Below are positions 1 through 7,634 of a DNA stretch of 64,000 nucleotides, one piece after another. This stretch comes from Streptomyces sp. TSRI0107. Lineage in GTDB: Bacteria > Actinomycetota > Actinomycetes > Streptomycetales > Streptomycetaceae. The position numbers were made by a program, and so were the translations under genes. Under the pieces are notes generated by a model. That model was not told the origin of the DNA. It did not search any database and saw only the letters and a list, made by a program, of their open reading frames with translations. The stretch is from contig NZ_LIVZ01000011.1 in assembly GCF_001905845.1 (NCBI RefSeq), positions 295,432 through 359,431 of the forward strand, read 5' to 3'. Each line of letters begins with the position of its first letter. The first letter of the stretch is position 1.

Positions 1-1621
1 CCACCACGGACACCATGTCCAGCGCGTACGACGGCGACTCCGGGTCCAGCAGCTCGAACGCGGCGAGCGCGAAGGTGGACAGCGGCTGGTTCAGCGCGAA
101 GTCCTGCTGCAGGTCCACGGTGAGGCGCACGATGCGGCCCTCGGCGTCCGGCTCGTCCAGCTTCTCGACGATGCCGCCGTCCAGCAGCGAGCGGTAGATC
201 GCGATCGCGCGCCGGATGTGCCGCAGCTGCTGCTTGCGCGGCTCGTGGTTGTCCTCCAGCAGATGACGCATCGCCTCGAAGGCGTTGCCGGGCCGCGCGA
301 TCACCGACAGCAACATGGTGTGCGTCACCCGGAAGCGGGACGTCAGCGGCTCCGGTTCGGAGGCGATCAGCTTCTCGAAGGTGTCCTCCGACCACGCCAC
401 GAACCCCTCGGGCGCCTTCTTGCGGACCACCTTGCGGCGCTTCTTCGGGTCGTCGCCTGCCTTGGCGAGCGCCTTCTCGTTCTCGATGACGTGCTCGGGG
501 GCCTGCGCCACCACGAAGCCCGCCGTGTCGAAACCGGCGCGCCCGGCACGGCCCGCGATCTGGTGGAACTCCCGCGCGCGCAGCGTGCGCACCCGGCTGC
601 CGTCGTACTTGGTCAGCGCCGTGAACATCACCGTGCGGATGGGGACGTTGACGCCGACGCCGAGCGTGTCGGTGCCGCAGATGACCTTCAGCAGACCGGC
701 CTGGGCCAGCTTCTCCACCAGACGCCGGTACTTCGGCAGCATGCCGGCGTGATGCACGCCGATCCCGTGCCGCACGTACCGGGAGAGGTTGCGGCCGAAC
801 TTCGTGGTGAAGCGGAAGTTGCCGATCAGCTCGGCGATCTGCTCCTTCTCCTCACGCGAGCACATGTTGATGCTCATCAGCGCCTGCGCCCGCTCCACCG
901 CCTGCGCCTGGGTGAAGTGCACGATGTAGACGGGCGCCTGCTGGGTCTGCAGCAGTTCGGTCAGGGTCTCGGTGAGCGGCGTGCGCCGGTACTCGTAGGA
1001 CAGCGGGACCGGGCGGGTCGCCGAGCGGACCACCGAGGTCGGCCGGCCGGTGCGCCGGGTGAGGTCCTTCTCGAACATCGAGACGTCGCCGAGCGTCGCC
1101 GACATCAGGATGAACTGAGCCTGCGGCAGCTCCAGGAGCGGAATCTGCCAGGCCCAGCCGCGGTCCGGCTCCGCGTAGAAGTGGAATTCGTCCATGACGA
1201 CCTGGCCGACGTCCGCGTGCTTGCCGTCGCGCAGCGCGATCGACGCGAGGACCTCGGCGGTGCAGCAGATGACCGGGGCGTCGGCGTTGACGGACGCGTC
1301 GCCGGTCAGCATGCCGACGTTCTCGGTGCCGAACAGCTTGCACAGCTCGAAGAACTTCTCCGAGACCAGCGCCTTGATCGGGGCCGTGTAGAAGGTGACC
1401 TCGTCACGGGCGAGCGCGGCGAAGTGGGCACCGGCGGCGATCATGCTCTTGCCGGAGCCGGTGGGCGTCGACACGATCACGTTCGCGCCGGAGACCACCT
1501 CGATCAGCGCCTCCTCCTGGTGGGGGTAGAGGGTCAGACCGCGCTCCTGAGTCCACGACTCGAAGGCTTCGTACAGGGCGTCGGGGTCGGCGGTCGGCGG
1601 CAGCTGATCGATGAGGGTCAC
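1..1621 (-). CDS. DEAD/DEAH-box (DEFH) superfamily 2 RNA helicase, C-terminus beyond window
   Basis: Partial gene read leftward, 540 codons present, running off the window start. It starts at GTG (1619-1621) with VTLIDQLPP. Seen: Walker A TPTGSGKS near residue 43, DEFHFY as motif II, SATLGD as motif III, and QIAGRAGRAG as motif VI. These define an ATP-dependent Ski2/Mtr4-like helicase. The later part (HTMLLSVIARPGNAFEAMRHLLEDN) resembles the DUF3516-type region seen in actinobacterial members. The likely role is cytoplasmic RNA unwinding in RNA turnover or ribosome metabolism, inferred from the family only. A much longer open frame on the opposite strand covers it but encodes only Arg/Gly/Ala-rich nonsense, as expected for an antisense shadow at this GC. 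Confidence 0.9.
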   Translation of the reverse strand, partial: MTLIDQLPPTADPDALYEAFESWTQERGLTLYPHQEEALIEVVSGANVIVSTPTGSGKSMIAAGAHFAALARDEVTFYTAPIKALVSEKFFELCKLFGTENVGMLTGDASVNADAPVICCTAEVLASIALRDGKHADVGQVVMDEFHFYAEPDRGWAWQIPLLELPQAQFILMSATLGDVSMFEKDLTRRTGRPTSVVRSATRPVPLSYEYRRTPLTETLTELLQTQQAPVYIVHFTQAQAVERAQALMSINMCSREEKEQIAELIGNFRFTTKFGRNLSRYVRHGIGVHHAGMLPKYRRLVEKLAQAGLLKVICGTDTLGVGVNVPIRTVMFTALTKYDGSRVRTLRAREFHQIAGRAGRAGFDTAGFVVAQAPEHVIENEKALAKAGDDPKKRRKVVRKKAPEGFVAWSEDTFEKLIASEPEPLTSRFRVTHTMLLSVIARPGNAFEAMRHLLEDNHEPRKQQLRHIRRAIAIYRSLLDGGIVEKLDEPDAEGRIVRLTVDLQQDFALNQPLSTFALAAFELLDPESPSYALDMVSVV

Positions 1622-1766
1622 GCCCCCATCTTGCCTGGCCTCCCGCTCGATGCGGGAATCGGATGCCCGTACGAAGATCGCGAACGCTACGCTGTGTCGC
1701 CGACGCGGCGTCAGCGCGGCGGGTCAACTGGACAGCGGCACACGAGCAACAGGGCGGGCAACGGCG

Positions 1767-2624
1767 ATGATGGGACCAGCACACTCACTCTCCGGTGCCG
1801 CGGCCTGGCTCGGCGTGGGGGCGGCCGCCGCCGCAGCGGGGCACACCATGCCCTGGCCGGTGCTGCTGGCCGGAGCGCTGATCTGCGCCGGGGCCGCTCT
1901 CGCCCCCGACCTCGACCACAAGGCGGCGACCATCTCACGCGCCTTCGGCCCCCTCTCACGCGGCCTGTGCGAGATCGTCGACAAGCTGTCGTACGCGGTC
2001 TACAAGTCCACCAGGAAGCAGGGGGACCCGCGTCGCTCCGGGGGGCACCGCACGCTGACGCACACCTGGGTGTGGGCGGTGCTGATCGGCGGTGGCGCCT
2101 CGGCGCTGGCGATCACCGGCGGGCGCTGGGCGGTGCTGGCGCTGCTTTTCGTGCACATGGTGCTGGCGATCGAGGGGCTGCTGTGGCGGGCGGCCCGGGG
2201 ATCCAGCAGCGACGTCCTGGTGTGGCTGCTGGCCGCGACCAGCGCGTGGATCCTCGCCGGGGTGCTGGACAAGCCGGGCAACGGGTCGGACTGGCTGTTC
2301 ACCGGGCCCGGTCAGGAGTACCTGTGGCTGGGGCTGCCGATCGTGCTGGGCGCGCTGGTGCACGACATCGGGGACGCGCTGACCGTCTCGGGCTGCCCGA
2401 TCCTGTGGCCCATCCCGATCGGGCGCAAGCGCTGGTACCCGGTGGGCCCGCCCAGGGCGATGCGCTTCCGGGCGGGCAGCTGGGTCGAGCTGAAGGTGCT
2501 GATGCCGGCGTTCATGCTGCTCGGGGGAGTGGGCGGCGCCGCCGCACTCAACGTCATCCGAGGCGCGCCGCCGCCCGGCGGGCCGACGCGTCCGGCTCAG
2601 CTCTGCCCGGTGCTCTCGCCGTAG
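1767..2624 (+). CDS. Membrane-bound metal-dependent hydrolase, YdjM/DUF457 family
   Basis: A 285-residue protein with about six hydrophobic segments. Diagnostic family residues are visible: APDLDHK near residue 50, HRTLTH at 94-99 and VHDIGD near 200. Together they form the proposed metal-binding cluster of the YdjM-like inner-membrane hydrolases. The substrate is unknown. I chose the tandem ATG ATG at 1767; the frame stays open upstream, but that stretch lacks the membrane start expected of the family. The 3' end overlaps the convergent L31 gene by 28 bases. Confidence 0.82.
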   Translation: MMGPAHSLSGAAAWLGVGAAAAAAGHTMPWPVLLAGALICAGAALAPDLDHKAATISRAFGPLSRGLCEIVDKLSYAVYKSTRKQGDPRRSGGHRTLTHTWVWAVLIGGGASALAITGGRWAVLALLFVHMVLAIEGLLWRAARGSSSDVLVWLLAATSAWILAGVLDKPGNGSDWLFTGPGQEYLWLGLPIVLGALVHDIGDALTVSGCPILWPIPIGRKRWYPVGPPRAMRFRAGSWVELKVLMPAFMLLGGVGGAAALNVIRGAPPPGGPTRPAQLCPVLSP

Positions 2625-2854
2625 CGCCGCTCGAAGCGGGCGATGCGGCCCTCCGTGTCCACCGTGCGGGCCTTGCCGGTGTAGAAGGGGTGGCTCTCGG
2701 AGGAGATCTCCACGTCCACGACCGGGTAGGTCTCGCCGTCGTCCCAGTCGATGGTCTGGTCGCTGGTCGCCGTGGACCGGGTGAGGAAGGCGTAGCCGGC
2801 GGCCCGGTCGCGGAAGACGACGGGGTGGTACTCGGGGTGCTTGTCCTGCTGCAT
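2597..2854 (-). CDS. rpmE2: Ribosomal protein bL31, type B (zinc-independent)
   Basis: An 85-residue protein beginning MQQDKHPEYHPVVFRD, with FLTRST and the SSESHPFYTGKA region typical of bL31. It has no cysteine at all, so it lacks the zinc-binding CxxC pairs of type A L31 and belongs to the type B (C-minus) paralogues. In bacteria these replace the zinc form on the 50S subunit under zinc starvation, usually under Zur control. I did not see a clear Zur-box palindrome just upstream (2855-2930), so regulation is not shown here. The gene stands alone between a convergent membrane hydrolase and a DUF5709 gene on the same strand. Confidence 0.93.
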   Translation of the reverse strand: MQQDKHPEYHPVVFRDRAAGYAFLTRSTATSDQTIDWDDGETYPVVDVEISSESHPFYTGKARTVDTEGRIARFERRYGESTGQS

Positions 2855-2929
2855 GGCTGCTCCTGGTGGGGCGGTGGCAGGGGAGAGGGGCCGAGGACGG
2901 CGGGGGCGGCCGGCCGGTCGGCCGGTCGG

Positions 2930-3400
2930 TCAGCCGGACAGGGACTCCTCGTCGACGATGTGCACCGCGGCCTCCTCGGCGGAGGCGGCGGCGCCGTCGA
3001 TACCGACGTCCGTGGCGACCAGCGCGGCCTCCTCGTCCTCGTGCGCGCCTTCGTCGGGGGCGACGAGACGGCCCGAGCGGGCGGCACCGACCTCGTTGTC
3101 CAGGAGTTCCCCGTCCGTCTCCGTGCTGTCTCCGAGGCCGTCGCCGTCCGGGGCGGTGAGCTCGGGCTGCTCCTCCGCCAGCCGCTGGTCCAGGGTCTCA
3201 CCGGCCTGACGTTCGGCCGCCGTGACACCGGTGTGCTCCACGGCCCACGGCCGCTCCGGAGGGGACCAGCCCCGGTCGAGGGGATCCTCGACACCGTCGT
3301 ACTCGAGGGTGTCCTCCGCGTCGAGCAGCCCGGTGTCCTCGCGCTGGTCGGACGCGTCGGGCTGGTAGACGTCGTCTCCCCATCCGTCGGCGCTGTTCAC
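2930..3400 (-). CDS. DUF5709 family protein, acidic and probably unstructured
   Basis: A 156-residue, strongly acidic protein (MNSADGWGDDVYQPDASDQ at the N-terminus, then many D/E/A/T residues). It has no signal peptide, membrane segment or cysteine pair. The N-terminal YQPDASD, LEYDGVEDPLDRGWSPPERP and GETLDQRLAEE features are those of DUF5709, a widespread actinobacterial family of unknown function. The start is GTG at 3398-3400, preceded by GGAGG, which settles the start. No function is proposed. Confidence 0.85.
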   Translation of the reverse strand: MNSADGWGDDVYQPDASDQREDTGLLDAEDTLEYDGVEDPLDRGWSPPERPWAVEHTGVTAAERQAGETLDQRLAEEQPELTAPDGDGLGDSTETDGELLDNEVGAARSGRLVAPDEGAHEDEEAALVATDVGIDGAAASAEEAAVHIVDEESLSG

Positions 3401-3781
3401 GGGAACCTCCAGAAGGTGGGGACGGGGTCGTTCTCACCGCGTCGGGCGGCGGACCGCGACCGTCCGTGCCGGGGGCACAGGCTCTGCCCGCCGGGGACCG
3501 CGAGCGTGCCCCCGAGCCGGTGCCGCCGCTATCCAGCCTTCCACCCCTGTTCGGAACCGCGCAACGGCAAGGGGCCGGGAGGCGGCCGCCGGGGCTCCAG
3601 GACGGTTCCCCGCACGCTCGGCGAGCTGAGGCCGGCCACCCGGTCGGCACGCCGGCCGGCACCGAACGCGGCCGCTCGGAACGCGGCTGCACCGGATACG
3701 AACGCCCCGGCACCGGCAGCCCCAGCCCCGGCGGACGTGATGGGGCTCAGCCCCCGTGGGACGCCCCGTGGGACGAGCGGC
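3401..3781. other. Intergenic stretch, no gene seen
   Basis: About 380 bases between the DUF5709 start and the end of the ABC transporter operon. Frames here encode only Arg/Pro/Gly-rich shadow sequence. A short GGGGCTCAGCCCC motif near 3750 could form a weak hairpin at the 3' end of the transporter operon, but there is no T tract and the stem is too short to call a terminator. The promoter of the DUF5709 gene should lie near 3410-3450 but no convincing -35/-10 pair is visible. Confidence 0.5.
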
Positions 3782-5563
3782 TCACCCGTGCCAGGACCTC
3801 CACAGCGCCGCGTACGCCCCGTTCGCGGCGACCAGTTCCGCGTGGCTGCCCAGTTCGCTGATACGGCCGTTCTCGACGACGGCGATGACGTCGGCGTCGT
3901 GGGCGGTGTGCAGCCGGTGGGCGATGGCGACGACGGTACGGCCGTCCAGGACGCGGGCCAGGGACCGTTCCAGGTGGCGGGCGGCGCGCGGGTCGAGCAG
4001 GGACGTCGCCTCGTCCAGCACCAGTGTGTGCGGGTCGGCCAGCACCAGGCGGGCCAGGGCGATCTGCTGGGCCTGCGCCGGGGTGAGCGCGAGTCCGCCC
4101 GAGCCGACCTCGGTGTCCAGGCCGTCGTCCAGGGCCCGCGCCCACCCGTCGGCGTCCACCGCGCCGAGCGCCGCCCACAGCTCGGCGTCCGCGGCGTCCG
4201 TGCGGGCGAGCAGCAGGTTGTCGCGCAGGGAGCCCACGAAGACGTGGTGCTCCTGGTTGACCAGGGCCACGTGGGAGCGGACCCGCTCGGCCGGCATCCG
4301 GGACAGCTCGGCGCCGCCGAGGGTGATCCGGCCGTCGCGGGGCGCGTAGATCCCGGCGAGCAGCCGGCCCAGGGTGGACTTGCCCGCGCCCGAGGGGCCC
4401 ACCAGTGCCATCCGGGTGCCGGGGGCGACCTCCAGGGACACCTTGCGCAGGACGTCGACGCCCTCCAGGTAGCCGAAGCGCACCTGGTCGGCGTGCACGT
4501 CGCGGCCGTCCGGCACCACCGACGCGTCACCGGCGTCCGGCTCGATGTCCCGGACCCCGACCAGCCGGGCCAGCGAAACCTGGGCGACCTGGAGTTCGTC
4601 GTACCAGCGAAGGATCAGCCCGACCGGGTCGACCAGCATCTGGGCGATCAGCGCGCCCGTGGTGAGCTGCCCGACGCCCATCCAGCCCTGCAGGACGAAG
4701 ACACCACCGACCATGAGGACCGAGCCGAGGATCGTCACGTGGGTGAGGCTGATGACCGGGATGAGCACCGACCGCAGCCACAAGGTGTACCGCTCCCAGG
4801 CGGTCCACTCGCGGATCCGCCGCTGCGACAGCTCGATGCGCCGCCGGCCCAGCCGGTGCGCCTCGATGGTGCGGCCGGCGTCCACGGTCTCGGCGAGCGC
4901 GGCGGCCACGGCGGCGTACCCGGCGGCCTCGGAGCGGTAGGCGGAGGGCGCCCGGCGGAAGTACCAGCGGCAGCCGGCCACCAGCAGCGGCAGGGCGAGC
5001 AGCACGGCGGCGCCCAGCGGGGGCGCGGTGACGACCAGTCCGCCGAGCAGCAGAACCGCCCACACCACGGCGATCGCCAGCTGGGGCACGGCCTCGCGCA
5101 TGGCGTTGGCGAGCCGGTCGATGTCGGTGGTGATCCGGGAGAGCAGATCGCCCGTGCCGGCCCGTTCCAGGACGCCCGGCGGCAGGCCGACCGAGCGGAC
5201 GAGGAAGTCCTCGCGCAGATCGGCCAGCATCCGCTCGCCGAGCATCGCTCCGCGCAGCCGTACCTGGTGGACGAACGCGGCCTGCACGAGCAGGGCCACG
5301 AGGAACAGCGTCGCCGTGAGCCCGAGCCGCAGTTCCCGGTCGCCGTCCGACACCCGCTCGACGAGCCCGCCCAGCAGGTACGGGCCCGCCATGGAGGCGA
5401 CCACGGCGACCGTGTTCACGCCGATGAGCAGCAGGAAGGCACGGCGGTGCCGGCGGAACAGTTCGGCCACGTAGGCGCGGACGGTCGCGGGGGCGCCGAC
5501 GGGCAGGGTGTTCGCCGTCGTCGGGGCCGCCGGGTCGTAGGCCGGTGGCGCCACGCCGATCAT
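3782..5563 (-). CDS. ABC exporter half-transporter B (permease-ATPase fusion)
   Basis: A 593-residue type IV ABC exporter subunit with an N-terminal six-helix domain (about 25-330) and a C-terminal ATPase. Walker A is intact (GPSGAGKST, near residue 393), Walker B reads LVLDEATS (near 514) and the H-loop histidine is present (IAHRLHT, near 549). The signature motif is altered to LTPAQAQQ instead of LSGGQ. Its start overlaps the end of the partner gene by 4 bases, so the two are translationally coupled and likely form a heterodimer. The partner has the opposite defect, a lost Walker A with a good LSGGQ, so only one composite ATP site should hydrolyse. The substrate is unknown. Confidence 0.9.
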   Translation of the reverse strand: MIGVAPPAYDPAAPTTANTLPVGAPATVRAYVAELFRRHRRAFLLLIGVNTVAVVASMAGPYLLGGLVERVSDGDRELRLGLTATLFLVALLVQAAFVHQVRLRGAMLGERMLADLREDFLVRSVGLPPGVLERAGTGDLLSRITTDIDRLANAMREAVPQLAIAVVWAVLLLGGLVVTAPPLGAAVLLALPLLVAGCRWYFRRAPSAYRSEAAGYAAVAAALAETVDAGRTIEAHRLGRRRIELSQRRIREWTAWERYTLWLRSVLIPVISLTHVTILGSVLMVGGVFVLQGWMGVGQLTTGALIAQMLVDPVGLILRWYDELQVAQVSLARLVGVRDIEPDAGDASVVPDGRDVHADQVRFGYLEGVDVLRKVSLEVAPGTRMALVGPSGAGKSTLGRLLAGIYAPRDGRITLGGAELSRMPAERVRSHVALVNQEHHVFVGSLRDNLLLARTDAADAELWAALGAVDADGWARALDDGLDTEVGSGGLALTPAQAQQIALARLVLADPHTLVLDEATSLLDPRAARHLERSLARVLDGRTVVAIAHRLHTAHDADVIAVVENGRISELGSHAELVAANGAYAALWRSWHG

Positions 5564-7407
5564 GCGGTCTCCTCGATCTCTTCGAGCTCGTCCAACTTGC
5601 TCAACTTGTTCAACTCGTCCAGCTCATCCAGCTCGTCGAGGACGTCACCGGCCGAGGCCTGCTCCTCGTCCGTCTCCTCGTCCGTCTCGCGGGTCACCAC
5701 CGCGCGGTACCGCGGCTCCTCGTGCACCAGCTCCCGGTGCGTCCCGACCGCCGCGGCCTCGCCCTCGTGCACCAGCACCACCCGGTCCGCGCGGTCCAGC
5801 AGCAGCGGCGAGGAGGTGAACACGACCGTCGTACGGCCGTCCCGCAGGTCCCGCAGACCCTCGGCGATCCGCGCCTCGGTGTGGGAGTCGACGGCCGACG
5901 TCGGCTCGTCCAGCACCAGCACCTCGGGGTCGGTGAGCAGCGACCGGGCGAGTGCCAGCCGCTGGCGCTGGCCGCCCGACAGGGACCGGCCGCGTTCGGT
6001 GATCCGGGCGTCCATCGGGTCGTCGGCTCCGAGCGAACCCTGCACGAGGGCGGCCAGTACGTCCTCGCACTGTGCGGCCGCCAGCGCCGCGGCGGCGCCG
6101 ACCACGCCCGAGGCAGGCACGTCGAGCAGGTCCCGCAGGGTGCCCGAGAGGAGCACCGGGTCCTTGTCCTGGACGAGGACGGCCGTGCGGGCGGAGTCGA
6201 GCGGCAGTTCGTCGAGCGGCACCCCGCCGAGCAGGGCGGACGTGCCCGCCTCGGAGGAGTGCCCGCCCAGCCGCTCCGCCAGCCGTCCGGCCGCGTCCGG
6301 GTCGCCGCAGACCACCGCGGTGAACCGGCCGGCGGGGGCGAGCAGACCGGTGACCGGGTCGTACAGGTCTCCGGCCGGCAGTTCGGCGGCGCGTGATCCC
6401 TCGGTGTCGGTGGCCCGCTCCAGCGACAGCACGCGCGCGGCCCGCCGGGCCGAGGGGCGCGAGAAGGAGTACGCCATCGCGATCTCCTCGAAGTGCCGCA
6501 GCGGGTAGGTCATGATCATGACGGAGCTGTAGACGGTGACCAGTTCGCCGACGCTGATCCGGCCCTCACGGGCCAGGTGGACGCCGTACCAGACGACCGT
6601 GACGAGCAGCAGTCCCGGCAGCAGCACCTGGATCGCGGAGATCAGTGACCACATGCGGGCGCTGCGCACGGCCGCGTGGCGGACCTCCTGGGAGGCGCGG
6701 CGGTAGCGGTCCAGGAACAGTTCCTCGCCGCCGATGCCGCGCAGCACCCGCAGGCCCGCCACGGTGTCGGAGGCCAGTTCGGTGGCCCGCCCCGCCTTCT
6801 CGCGCTGGACGTCGGCCCGTCGGGTCGCGCGGGGGAGCAGCGGCAGTACCGCGAGTGCCAACACGGGCAGGCCGATCGCGACGACGACTCCGAGCGCGGG
6901 CTGGTAGACGACCAGACCGACGGCGACCAGCACGACGGTGAGGGCGGCGGCGGTGAACCGGGACACGGCCTCCACGAACCAGCCGATCTTCTCCACGTCA
7001 CCGGTGGAGACGGCCACCACCTCACCGGCCGCGACCCGCCGGGTCAGTGCCGAGCCGAGCTGTGCGGCCTTGCGGGCCAGCAGCTGCTGGACGCGGGCGG
7101 CCGCGGTGATCCAGTTGGTGACGGCGGCCCGGTGCAGGAAGGTGTCGCCGACCGCGACGCCGATCCCGCACAGCGCCAGCAGTCCGCCCGCGAGCGCGAG
7201 CCGGGAGCCGGAGCGGTCGACGACGGCCTCGACGGCGATCCCGACGCAGAACGGCAGCATGGAGACGGAGAGGAAGTGCAACAGGCCCCAGGCCAGCGAC
7301 TTCAGCTGGCCGCCCAGCTGGTTCCGGCCGAGCCACCACAGGAATCGGGGCCCCGAGCGCGCGTCCGGCACACCCGGGTCGGGGAACGGAAGGTCTTGGA
7401 TCTGCAT
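5560..7407 (-). CDS. ABC exporter half-transporter A with degenerate Walker A
   Basis: A 615-residue permease-ATPase fusion, first gene of the pair. The membrane domain spans about 45-320. In the ATPase, the P-loop position reads CGDPDAAGRLAERL (near 369), lacking the GKS/T lysine. LSGGQRQR (near 476) and LVLDEPTS (near 496) are canonical. The H-loop histidine is replaced (VFTSSPLLL). This is the pattern of the non-catalytic partner in heterodimeric exporters. The C-terminus ends in an acidic leucine-periodic tail (DELDELDELNKLSKLDEL) that could form a coiled coil. I used ATG 7405-7407, giving MQIQDLPFPDPGVPD; the 74 open codons upstream are Arg/Pro-rich and look non-coding. Confidence 0.88.
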   Translation of the reverse strand: MQIQDLPFPDPGVPDARSGPRFLWWLGRNQLGGQLKSLAWGLLHFLSVSMLPFCVGIAVEAVVDRSGSRLALAGGLLALCGIGVAVGDTFLHRAAVTNWITAAARVQQLLARKAAQLGSALTRRVAAGEVVAVSTGDVEKIGWFVEAVSRFTAAALTVVLVAVGLVVYQPALGVVVAIGLPVLALAVLPLLPRATRRADVQREKAGRATELASDTVAGLRVLRGIGGEELFLDRYRRASQEVRHAAVRSARMWSLISAIQVLLPGLLLVTVVWYGVHLAREGRISVGELVTVYSSVMIMTYPLRHFEEIAMAYSFSRPSARRAARVLSLERATDTEGSRAAELPAGDLYDPVTGLLAPAGRFTAVVCGDPDAAGRLAERLGGHSSEAGTSALLGGVPLDELPLDSARTAVLVQDKDPVLLSGTLRDLLDVPASGVVGAAAALAAAQCEDVLAALVQGSLGADDPMDARITERGRSLSGGQRQRLALARSLLTDPEVLVLDEPTSAVDSHTEARIAEGLRDLRDGRTTVVFTSSPLLLDRADRVVLVHEGEAAAVGTHRELVHEEPRYRAVVTRETDEETDEEQASAGDVLDELDELDELNKLSKLDELEEIEETA

Positions 7408-7486
7408 GACGTCCCAGGGGCTCGTGTCAAGGGATGAACGGCGACAGCAAACCGTGCAAGGTTGACGTCCGGCGCAGGCCGATAGC

Positions 7487-7494
7487 AAGCGCTT
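7487..7494. promoter_or_regulatory. AAGCGCTT palindrome in divergent promoter region
   Basis: In the 227-base divergent gap (7408-7634) between the ABC exporter operon and the PNGase-like gene lies AAGCGCTT, within GCAAGCGCTTTTCCAC. This core resembles operators of LacI/GalR-family repressors. No LacI gene is in the window, so the assignment rests on the core alone. The gap also holds a G-rich run at 7545-7566 with four G-tracts, which might fold as a quadruplex. Confidence 0.3.
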
Positions 7495-7634
7495 TTCCAC
7501 CGGAGCGCACGAAACAGGCAACCCGTGGCCGGGTGATGAGTGGCGGGTGGTGGCGGGAGGGGCGGGAGGTGGCCGACGGGTGGCCGAGGGGGCCTCGTTG
7601 CGGGGTGCCGCCGAACTCCCGTAGAACACCCGCC

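Noticed and set aside
2855..2929. Zur box before rpmE2
   Set aside because: Expected for zinc-independent L31, but no TGAAAAT-type palindrome is visible in this gap.
3737..3766. Terminator after the ABC exporter operon
   Set aside because: GGGGCTCAGCCCC gives at most a 5-bp stem with no T tract; too weak to call.
218..6508. Open frame of 2096 codons on the plus strand
   Set aside because: Antisense to the helicase, L31, DUF5709 and ABC genes. Its translation is Arg/Gly/Ala/Val-rich with no domain, while the minus-strand frames carry clear motifs. An artefact of high GC3.
7545..7566. G-quadruplex in the divergent promoter
   Set aside because: Four G-tracts are present, but such runs are common by chance at this GC content; mentioned only within the regulatory entry.
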